Part shown: piece after piece, positions 11,031-17,845 of the stretch
Numbering within the stretch: the first letter of the stretch is position 1
Layout: the number at the start of each line of letters is the position of its first letter
Made by a program: the position numbers and the translations under genes
NCBI RefSeq assembly: GCF_001956045.1
Contig: NZ_MRTH01000014.1
Location: 1-64,000 of the forward strand
Direction: 5' to 3'
From: Paenibacillus sp. FSL H7-0331
Lineage (GTDB): Bacteria > Bacillota > Bacilli > Paenibacillales > NBRC-103111
Length of the DNA stretch: 64,000 bases
Notes under the pieces: model-generated
What the model saw: only the letters and a program-made list of their open reading frames with translations
Told to the model about the DNA's origin: nothing
Database searches by the model: none

Positions 11031-12415
11031 CCTTTTCTCCTCCTCAACCAAATCGTTCCGCCAACGACCAGGAAGAGTAACGGGAATGCAAATAAAGTAC
11101 CGTACAAAATCGTATTCGCCTGACTTCCTGTAATCAGTGCTTGCTGCAGTGCATCACCTTCACGAGGACGAATCGTTACTTGATCCTTCTGCTCCTGCAG
11201 CCAGCCTACGCTGTTCAGTGCAAAATCACGATTGCCCTGCTGCTGAAGGACCTCATCAACGAAGAACGAGGAACCGCCCAGTACGACAGCTTTAGGCTTC
11301 TGCTCCTTCGTTTCAACAACGTATCCCAGATTAAGCGGGCCCTTAATGTCCTTATCGTCCTTGGCCGTACGGTTGCTCATGAGCTGAACGATATCGGTTT
11401 CCCCATAAGCCGCATCCGTCGTCTTAAGAATCGCCGTAACTGGAAAATCAGCTACAGGTTGGTCCGCATTGATCGATACAGCCAAATTCATCATCGTTAA
11501 CAAATTGTAATCCTGCAGCTTCTTGGTAATTGCATGGAAGCCATATTCAGGTATGATCGTGAGTGGATCGTACAACTGGCTCTGCTTCGGTTCAATCGCT
11601 ATCGCATGCTGATCCTTGATTCCGTATTGGGCTAGCAGGCCATCGATATTTTTCCATTGGGTTGCCATATCTTTATTGAAGCCGAGTGCGATATACAGCT
11701 TGCCCTTGCCCTTCAAGTATTCATTGATAACGCTTGTTTCTTTATCGCTGATATCCGTTGTCGGACCGATAACGAACAGTACCTCGGCGTCGTCAGGAAT
11801 TTTGCCTTCACGCAGTAAATTCAGATCAGCCAGCTCATAATTCTCGCCTTCCAGTCCAGTCTTCCACAAATTCATTTTATTAAGCGGAATTTCATTGTGA
11901 CCTGACAAGAAATAAATTTTGCTTTTGGTTTTGGCGTTCAAATTAACCAGCGCTTGAGTCAGCTTCTCTTCTCCGCTAAATTTATACTCACCCTGCTGCT
12001 GTCCAGGCAGAAACATGTCGGAATAATACAAGATTTTCTTCTGTGTACCGCTTTCCAACACGAGTGTTCCTCCCGGATCAACGTCGTACTGCTTGGCCAT
12101 TGCTGGCTGCTTTACGATATCGTAATCATCGGAGACGATTTTGGCATTGCGTTTCTTGTATTCCTGAATCAGCTCATCCACCTGGCGTTTGATATACGGA
12201 TTGGTCTGGTCACTCGTCAAGGTGATGAAATGAACGTCATTATCAAGTGATTTTAACGTTTCCGTCGTTTTATCGGACAGGGTGAACTTTTTGTTTTGCG
12301 TTAAATCAACCTGCAAATTTTTCGTGGAGTTGAGAAAAATAGTCAGGATGATGAAAATACCAATTACCGCAAGCGATAATACGACGGCATTCGTACCGCG
12401 AATCCACTTATTCAC
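11027..12415 (-). CDS. GldG-family ABC transporter auxiliary membrane protein
   Basis: A 462 aa protein with an N-terminal transmembrane segment (about 11-28), a large outside domain of the ABC_transp_aux / GldG type (SGHNEIPLNK, LNLLREGKIPDDAEVLFVIG, INEYLKGKGKLYIALG) and a C-terminal transmembrane segment (TLFAFPLLFLVVGGTIWLRR). GldG homologues work with an ABC-2 permease and ATPase; in Bacteroidetes they support gliding, and in Firmicutes their substrate is unknown. The start is GTG with AAGGGGG upstream. It overlaps the downstream DUF4340 gene by four bases and is separated from the permease gene by a repeat-bearing 146-bp spacer. Confidence 0.85.
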   Translation of the reverse strand: MNKWIRGTNAVVLSLAVIGIFIILTIFLNSTKNLQVDLTQNKKFTLSDKTTETLKSLDNDVHFITLTSDQTNPYIKRQVDELIQEYKKRNAKIVSDDYDIVKQPAMAKQYDVDPGGTLVLESGTQKKILYYSDMFLPGQQQGEYKFSGEEKLTQALVNLNAKTKSKIYFLSGHNEIPLNKMNLWKTGLEGENYELADLNLLREGKIPDDAEVLFVIGPTTDISDKETSVINEYLKGKGKLYIALGFNKDMATQWKNIDGLLAQYGIKDQHAIAIEPKQSQLYDPLTIIPEYGFHAITKKLQDYNLLTMMNLAVSINADQPVADFPVTAILKTTDAAYGETDIVQLMSNRTAKDDKDIKGPLNLGYVVETKEQKPKAVVLGGSSFFVDEVLQQQGNRDFALNSVGWLQEQKDQVTIRPREGDALQQALITGSQANTILYGTLFAFPLLFLVVGGTIWLRRRKG

Positions 12416-12429
12416 TTAGACTTTCCCCC

Positions 12430-12533
12430 TTCGAGTTTCGCTTTTGCGAAACTGACTTCGTAAGCATGGACTTCGAGTTTCGCTTTAACGAAACTAACTT
12501 CGTAAGCATGAACTGAATTTTGCATAGCAAAAT
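12430..12533. repeat. Two 42-bp tandem hairpin repeats plus a third hairpin
   Basis: Two head-to-tail 42-bp units at 12430-12471 and 12472-12513 differ at only four positions. Each contains an inverted repeat AGTTTCGC / GCGAAACT (perfect in unit 1, imperfect in unit 2 where GC is replaced by AA), then ACTTCGTAAGCATG. A third inverted repeat ATTTTGC-ATA-GCAAAAT follows at 12517-12533. The array fills the spacer between the permease and GldG-like genes, so it would be transcribed within the operon. It may be a REP/MITE-like genomic repeat or an mRNA-stability element. Confidence 0.8.
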
Positions 12534-12561
12534 GATGCATATAGACTGCTTGTTTTACTGA

Positions 12562-13275
12562 TTATCTCCAGCGTTTTCTCTCCAGCACTTGGACGCTGAG
12601 CACGATAAACACGATAATCAAGGTAACATAAAACAAAATATCGGCGAAATTCAGTACACCCTTCTGCAAGTTCATACCACGGCCGATTATGGAAAAGAGA
12701 CCGAGATAGTCCTTAAGCTTACCACCAAGCAAATCACCTAACCATTCCACTGTCCAAAACATCAACAGAATGGCAAAAGCGACAATTCCAGTGACCATCT
12801 GATGAGCAGACAAGGAAGAAGCGAACAGTCCTACGGACATCATAGCCGCTCCAATCAAGAACATGCTCAGGTAAGATAGCCAAAATATAGGCTGATCCAG
12901 CGTTCCGTAAGCGCTCATAATCCAAGGGTAAATCAGGCAGCCTGCCACAAGCATCAATTGGACAACAGCGGCAGCCAAGTACTTACCGATGACAATTTCA
13001 GTGATGCTCGCTGGCGATGTCAGCAGTAGCTCATCCGTGCCTTGACGCAGTTCATCTGACATCAGTCTCATGGTCAGCAGCGGAATAATCAGCAGGAAGA
13101 CGAACGTTACCGTACCAACCACCGGGCGAACATCGACAATATTAGGCGGGTTCAGGAAATTGGCGCTAAAGAAATAGCCTGAAATCAGAAAAAAGAAAGC
13201 AAACGCTGCGTACGCTGTTGGTGAGTAAAAGTATAGCTGCAGCTCTTTTTTGCAAATGGCCCCTATTCTACGCAT
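12562..13275 (-). CDS. ABC-2 type transporter permease (GldF-like)
   Basis: A 237 aa integral membrane protein with six predicted helices: AYAAFAFFFLISGYFF, TFVFLLIIPLLTMRLM, AAAVVQLMLVAGCLIYPWIM, FLIGAAMMSVGLFAS, GIVAFAILLMFW and ILFYVTLIIVFIVLSV. The conserved LRQGTDELLLTSPAS between helices 2 and 3 is typical of GldF/ABC-2 permeases of this subfamily. The open frame extends to 13395, but the ATG at 13275 has AGAGGGGG upstream, begins MRRIGAICKKEL like its relatives, and overlaps the ATPase stop by eight bases. It forms the membrane channel for the ATPase. Confidence 0.9.
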   Translation of the reverse strand: MRRIGAICKKELQLYFYSPTAYAAFAFFFLISGYFFSANFLNPPNIVDVRPVVGTVTFVFLLIIPLLTMRLMSDELRQGTDELLLTSPASITEIVIGKYLAAAVVQLMLVAGCLIYPWIMSAYGTLDQPIFWLSYLSMFLIGAAMMSVGLFASSLSAHQMVTGIVAFAILLMFWTVEWLGDLLGGKLKDYLGLFSIIGRGMNLQKGVLNFADILFYVTLIIVFIVLSVQVLERKRWR

Positions 13276-14464
13276 TTGGATTCCCCCTCTTATCCGAAGA
13301 AACAGTGGTACCACTCTTTTTCGCCAGACGGGATGAATTGTTAGCAAGGCTCCCTGATGCACCATCACCTGACGCATTGAGATCAATCGCTTCATTCGTT
13401 GTGAGCTTGAGGAAGATATCCTCCAGGCTCAAACTTTCCTTGCGCATCGCAAGGATGGGATACCGCCGCTCCGCCATGCGGTAAAAGATCGCTTCGCGAA
13501 CGTCCACACGATCCGTGGCGGACACGAGTACCCGCACGGTCGGCTCCGCCGCGACCGTGGAAAACAATGCCTGCCCTGCCGCAGGCTCGGCTGGCACAGC
13601 TTCCGCACCCACGCCGTGCTCGGGCGCGTCTGGATTCGGCTGCGGGGCAAGCGCAGCCGAATCGGTTGCTGCCGTCCCTGCGGCAGCGAGCACATCCGCC
13701 AGCGGCTTCACGCTGGCGATCTGCGGCAGGCTGCGCAGCTCGGCCAGTACCGCCTCGCGCGGCCCTTTTACTTCAAGCGAGACCTCAAACGTCTCGCCCA
13801 TTGATTGCGCCAGCTGATCAGGATGTCCATCCAGTACGATGCGCCCTTGATTGATAATCAACACCCGATTGCATAACGTATTGATCTCGGGCAGAATATG
13901 AGTACTCAGCAGCACCGTATGATTCTCACCCAGCTCGCGAATGAGCTGACGAATTTCAATAATCTGTTTGGGATCCAATCCCGAGGTTGGTTCATCCAAA
14001 ATCAATAAATCGGGATTATGCAGAATCGCTTGTGCCAGTCCCATCCGCTGTTTATAGCCTTTGGACAAGCTGCGCATAATCTGACGCTCCCGTCCCTGTA
14101 AGCCAAGACGTTCGATGACCTCACCAATCCGGTGTTTTTGCTGCTTCACAGGAATTCCGCGGAGATCGGCAATAAATTGCAAATACGACTGTACCGACAT
14201 CTCAGGATACAGCGGTGGCGTTTCCGGCAAATATCCGATCTTCTGCCGGGCTTTCCGCGGATGATCGGACATCGATAAGCCGTCAATCGCAATGGATCCA
14301 TGGGTCGGATTCAAATAGCCTGTAATCATCCGCATGGTCGTGGTTTTACCCGCCCCGTTTGGTCCCAAAAACCCGACAATTTCACCGCGGCTCATGGAAA
14401 AATCGATGCTCTGGACCCCTCTTTGGTTCTCGTACAATTTGCTGACCTGTTTTACCTCAAGCAC
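13268..14464 (-). CDS. ABC transporter ATPase (GldA-like) with Ala/Pro-rich insert
   Basis: Drives the ABC-2 permease downstream. It has Walker A GPNGAGKTTT, Q-loop GYLPETPPLYPEM, signature LSKGYKQRMGLAQAI, Walker B LLILDEPTSGLDP and the H-loop STHI. After the nucleotide-binding domain the protein carries a C-terminal regulatory region (EVSLEVKGPREAVLAEL ...). That region is interrupted by about 60 Ala/Pro/Glu-rich residues encoded by unusually GC-rich DNA (about 13500-13700). The frame opens with a TTG at 14482; the GTG at 14464 with GGAGG at seven bases is a better start and gives LEVKQVSKLYENQRG at the N-terminus (399 aa). First gene of the operon. Confidence 0.9.
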   Translation of the reverse strand: MLEVKQVSKLYENQRGVQSIDFSMSRGEIVGFLGPNGAGKTTTMRMITGYLNPTHGSIAIDGLSMSDHPRKARQKIGYLPETPPLYPEMSVQSYLQFIADLRGIPVKQQKHRIGEVIERLGLQGRERQIMRSLSKGYKQRMGLAQAILHNPDLLILDEPTSGLDPKQIIEIRQLIRELGENHTVLLSTHILPEINTLCNRVLIINQGRIVLDGHPDQLAQSMGETFEVSLEVKGPREAVLAELRSLPQIASVKPLADVLAAAGTAATDSAALAPQPNPDAPEHGVGAEAVPAEPAAGQALFSTVAAEPTVRVLVSATDRVDVREAIFYRMAERRYPILAMRKESLSLEDIFLKLTTNEAIDLNASGDGASGSLANNSSRLAKKSGTTVSSDKRGNPNA

Positions 14465-14649
14465 CTCAAAACCTCCATTCAAAACGAATTATACCTTCTT
14501 CAAGCCATGTCCACTTTTCTGTCTGCTTAACCAAAGCAACCATAATATACAAGCCCAACAATAAGCCCAGCTTAAACGAATCTGAAAATTCGCTTAAAAA
14601 AATGTGTCTAAAACGTGAACAAAGCAACTTTGATCCCTGAAAACAAATA

Positions 14650-14697
14650 AAAGCCGTGAAATGAGATCCGCTCTACGCAGTCCTCATTTCACAGCTT
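14650..14697 (-). terminator. Terminator of the regulator-STAS operon
   Basis: On the minus strand AAGCTGTGAAATGAG pairs with CTCATTTCACGGCTT around a 17-nt loop and is followed by TTATTTG. It starts about 20 bp after the STAS gene. Confidence 0.75.
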
Positions 14698-14718
14698 TCT
14701 TTAATACTTTATATCCGT

Positions 14719-15096
14719 TCATTCAGCAGCTTCCTTAAGCCTCTGCAAGATGGTATATTCATCAGGGTATACCATCGCATATTGCGTTAAGCCAACGATT
14801 CGGAACAATCGTTCCAGATATGTAGATAAACCGCACATAAACGTGTAGAGATTACCTATTGCCCGTTCGCGAATAAGCCGCAGCAATACGGCTATCCCTC
14901 CGCCAGTGCTGGAGCTAACACGGTAAAAATTCAAAATTAATGCCCGCTTCTCAGTCTCCAAACCTCGTGGGGAATCACGGAACCTTGACAACAATACGTC
15001 AAACTGAATCGTCAAATCCCCATTCAGCTCCAATATTATCACTGAACCTGAATATCTGACCTTCATCGATAAAGTTTCCGCTAACGGAAGTACCAT
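14719..15096 (-). CDS. STAS-domain protein (anti-anti-sigma-like)
   Basis: A small cytoplasmic protein with the STAS fold pattern: SGSVIILELNGDLTI, RALILNFYRVSSSTGGGIAV and LERLFRIVGLTQY. The serine-containing loop VSSSTGG sits where SpoIIAA/RsbV-type proteins are phosphorylated by their partner kinase, although the usual acidic residue before the serine is missing. The frame opens at 15135, but no ribosome site is seen there; the ATG at 15096 follows AGGGGGAAC and gives 125 aa. It lies just after a BTAD/TPR regulator gene, so co-transcription and a shared signalling role are likely. No partner kinase or sigma factor gene is in the window. Confidence 0.75.
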   Translation of the reverse strand: MVLPLAETLSMKVRYSGSVIILELNGDLTIQFDVLLSRFRDSPRGLETEKRALILNFYRVSSSTGGGIAVLLRLIRERAIGNLYTFMCGLSTYLERLFRIVGLTQYAMVYPDEYTILQRLKEAAE

Positions 15097-15149
15097 CTCG
15101 TTCGTTCCCCCTGTCGGATCACTTTGTAAATACATATCGGTAAGGTTAG

Positions 15150-16961
15150 TTAAATCGTTTCATCTTCCACCACACCTGTGGAGCTTCCCCCATAAACCAT
15201 TTTACTCATTTCTGAAAAAGGTACCCAACCCAGCTCTTTGCGGCATACCTGCTCCCATTTACCATACCAACGTCGAGCCTCAGATTCTCGACCAGTTGAA
15301 ATCAAAAACTCGACAAAGGCCTGGTATCCTTCTTCTTCTAGTGGCCGGATCTCTATCCATTGACCATAGTAAACTTCCGCAAGTTCACGCTTATCTTGGG
15401 TACTATAATACAACGCCATTTTCCGCAAAATACCGACCTGTTTGTCAACTAAAGATTCCCGGTAAGCCTCAAGCCAATCTACATAGTGCAGCTCGGGAAT
15501 CAAATCTCCATACAACTGCTTTGCTTGATTGTAGAAATCGACTGCAAGCTCATAATCCGTTCCCCAGGCCTGATCCCCCATTCGTGTCAGGTTGTGATAA
15601 TTGACTAAATCGACCTGTCCCAGCAATTGTTTATTAAAGCTGAGTGTCCCATCCTTGATGACAATAGCCGACTCCATCCGCAGCTCTTGTTTCAAGGTTT
15701 GCTTAAGCTGATGAATGATTACATACAGTTGATTATTCATTTTATCTGCGTCGACTTGCTGCAGCAGCACTTCCATCGCCCGTTCCTTTGGCGCTGACAG
15801 ATCGGGCTGTATGAGCAAATAAACAAAAAGCTCCAGCGCCTTTTTCCGCTTCCATTTCACATTTTTAACTTCTATATCGGCATTGATGAATGTCAATGTT
15901 CCAAAGCAGCTAATATTCCAGCTTCGGTCTGTATTAGGCTTAGTTACGTTCTGTGCCCGCAGCCGCGACTCCCACTGCGTTATCCAAGCCGAATAAGAAG
16001 AGTTATTGACCAGTTCCAGCCATGCCTGGAGCTTAATATGCAAGCGATCTGCGTCTATGCGGCTTCCCCGCCATTTGGCTTGCAAGTACCGAATACCACA
16101 TACTTGAAGCTGAATAGGCATATCACTGCTCAAAGCAGCCTCCAGACGATTCAGTTGGTTCCACAAGGTATCATCGATCTCACGCTCAGTCAGCAGTTCC
16201 GCTTCTATTCTCCGAATCCAATACAATGCAGCGTATTCATACGACAGCTCATCGCTTTTCACGGTAGAGAATGCAGTAATCGCTTGCTCCCATTGCTCAC
16301 GTCGGCTATGTATAAGGCCTTTAATGAATTGTCCCCATGTATACAGCGTTGGATCGAGCCTCGATTTCTGCTCTGCATTTATACCAATTCGCTCCAGCTC
16401 CAATTCGCTTATATCAGATATCGGATCCAACAGGCGGTCAGCATATAGCTGCATACAGCACAGGTTCGCACCTGCTTGTATAAAAAGTCCCTCTGCCTCC
16501 TTGTATGCAGAGTCTTCGCCCTTTAGTGTATCGATTAAATATGAACCTCGAGCCAGTACATGAAGAACCTTCCCCCCCACGAAAGACTCTTTCCTTTCCC
16601 ACTCCATATGTAAAAATTTCAGTAATGTCTGGGCATCCTGCCATTCTCCAATCCGTAAACAAACAGCAGCCAACTGCGCCATCGAATCCAACATCATGAG
16701 CTGTAAACCCATCCTAGCAAAGCCTTGAACAGCCTGTTTCAATAAAGCATAGGCTTCAGCCAGCTCACCCTTGTATGCACAATGCCCACCCTGAAGCTGC
16801 AGCAGCAACGCAGATTTGCAGACCCATGTGTTTGGTAGCTGATCGACCAGTTCCAAGCTTACGCTACCACCATCCATAAGAATCCTTTCCATACTCCAAA
16901 CCGTTTCCTCATACCGCTGCTCATTCATGAGTTGAACCATAGTTTGAGCTGTCGTAATCAA
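15150..16961 (-). CDS. Transcription regulator with N-terminal TPR-like region and C-terminal winged-helix/BTAD
   Basis: A 603 aa protein. Residues 1-330 are helical and TPR-like (repeats around EAYALLKQAVQGFARMGL and EWQDAQTLLKFLHM). Residues about 345-450 form a winged-helix OmpR/SARP-type DNA-binding region (FGTLTFINADIEVKNVKWKR ... KKALELFVYLLIQP). Residues about 455-590 match the bacterial transcriptional activator domain (DYELAVDFYNQAKQLYGDL, YYGQWIEIRPLEEEGYQAF). The order, with DNA binding in the second half, is unlike classical SARPs. The start is a TTG with GAGGGT at good spacing; an ATG seven codons later lacks a ribosome site. Followed after 53 bp by the STAS gene. Target genes are unknown. 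Confidence 0.8.
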   Translation of the reverse strand: MITTAQTMVQLMNEQRYEETVWSMERILMDGGSVSLELVDQLPNTWVCKSALLLQLQGGHCAYKGELAEAYALLKQAVQGFARMGLQLMMLDSMAQLAAVCLRIGEWQDAQTLLKFLHMEWERKESFVGGKVLHVLARGSYLIDTLKGEDSAYKEAEGLFIQAGANLCCMQLYADRLLDPISDISELELERIGINAEQKSRLDPTLYTWGQFIKGLIHSRREQWEQAITAFSTVKSDELSYEYAALYWIRRIEAELLTEREIDDTLWNQLNRLEAALSSDMPIQLQVCGIRYLQAKWRGSRIDADRLHIKLQAWLELVNNSSYSAWITQWESRLRAQNVTKPNTDRSWNISCFGTLTFINADIEVKNVKWKRKKALELFVYLLIQPDLSAPKERAMEVLLQQVDADKMNNQLYVIIHQLKQTLKQELRMESAIVIKDGTLSFNKQLLGQVDLVNYHNLTRMGDQAWGTDYELAVDFYNQAKQLYGDLIPELHYVDWLEAYRESLVDKQVGILRKMALYYSTQDKRELAEVYYGQWIEIRPLEEEGYQAFVEFLISTGRESEARRWYGKWEQVCRKELGWVPFSEMSKMVYGGSSTGVVEDETI

Positions 16962-17080
16962 TTATTCACCCTCTTACTGGCTATTTTTCAAAATTCTGAA
17001 TGAGCATTTCTATAAACCTGTGAGGTTGCTTCTATACCATCAAAACCTGATTAAAAAGAATTAATTAGTGCATTAAGCGT

Positions 17081-17755
17081 TTATTTTATTGATGACACTT
17101 GAGTTTGCATGACAGCTACCACTTGTTCGACTTCAGCACGGCCCTTCGAAGTCTGCGGTGTTTTTTGCAAATATACTTGTAGTTGTTCGACCGCTTGATC
17201 ATACTTTTGCTGCTCCCGAAGACATAGCCCCACAAATCGATAGGCTTCAACATAATTGGGGTCACTGCTCAGCGGCTGTAAAACCACAATCGCCTGCGCG
17301 TAATCCTTCTTTACATAAAGTAGCTGCCCTTTTTTGAATAGCAGATCTTGAAATGCAGGATTATGTTGAAGTCCCGACTCAATAGTCGTGAACGCCCCAT
17401 CCGGTTTATTTTGCAGCATCAAAATTCCGGCTTTGTTGTTATAGGCTTCTATTGTCCCAGGCGTCTTTTGAATGGTTTGATCATATTGAGACAACGCTTC
17501 TTCCAGCTTATTTTGCTGCCGGGCAATGTTGCCAAGTGCGAAATGGTATTTGCCTTCCCCAGGTTCTTTGTTGATTCCTTTCATTAACATCGGCTTGGCC
17601 TCTTCCAGCTTGCCTTCTTTGATCAGCTTCGTCGCCTGTTCATATTCCTGACTCGTACTTTCCACCTGCTTCGGAAAAAGAATCGGATATATATACCAGA
17701 TCGCCGCTGCTAGAATGATGCCGATTAGACCCAGGACCCATTTGTTTTCTTTCAT
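17081..17755 (-). CDS. Membrane-anchored TPR protein
   Basis: A 224 aa protein with an N-terminal membrane anchor (LGLIGIILAAAIWYIYPIL) followed by about four tetratricopeptide repeats (KLIKEGKLEEAKPML, HFALGNIARQQNKLEEALSQ, EAYNNKAGILMLQNKPDGAF, EAYRFVGLCLREQQKYDQAV). It is likely a scaffold for protein-protein contacts at the outer or inner membrane face; no enzymatic motif is seen. The frame continues to 17845, but that extension runs through the terminator of the upstream SLH gene. The ATG at 17755 has TTGGAGG at six bases and is the clear start. Confidence 0.8.
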   Translation of the reverse strand: MKENKWVLGLIGIILAAAIWYIYPILFPKQVESTSQEYEQATKLIKEGKLEEAKPMLMKGINKEPGEGKYHFALGNIARQQNKLEEALSQYDQTIQKTPGTIEAYNNKAGILMLQNKPDGAFTTIESGLQHNPAFQDLLFKKGQLLYVKKDYAQAIVVLQPLSSDPNYVEAYRFVGLCLREQQKYDQAVEQLQVYLQKTPQTSKGRAEVEQVVAVMQTQVSSIK

Positions 17756-17803
17756 CTCCAGCCTCCAATCGACAATATCTTCCTTTATTTTCGCCGCAAA
17801 TAG

Positions 17804-17836
17804 AAAAAGAGTCAACCCGAAGGTTGACTCTTTTTT
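17804..17836 (-). terminator. Terminator of the SLH surface protein gene
   Basis: A 14-bp perfect stem (AAAAAGAGTCAACC / GGTTGACTCTTTTT) with a 4-nt loop flanked by A- and T-runs on both sides. It lies 10 bp after the stop of the SLH gene and works for minus-strand transcription. Confidence 0.9.
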
Positions 17837-17845
17837 GAGGTACAT

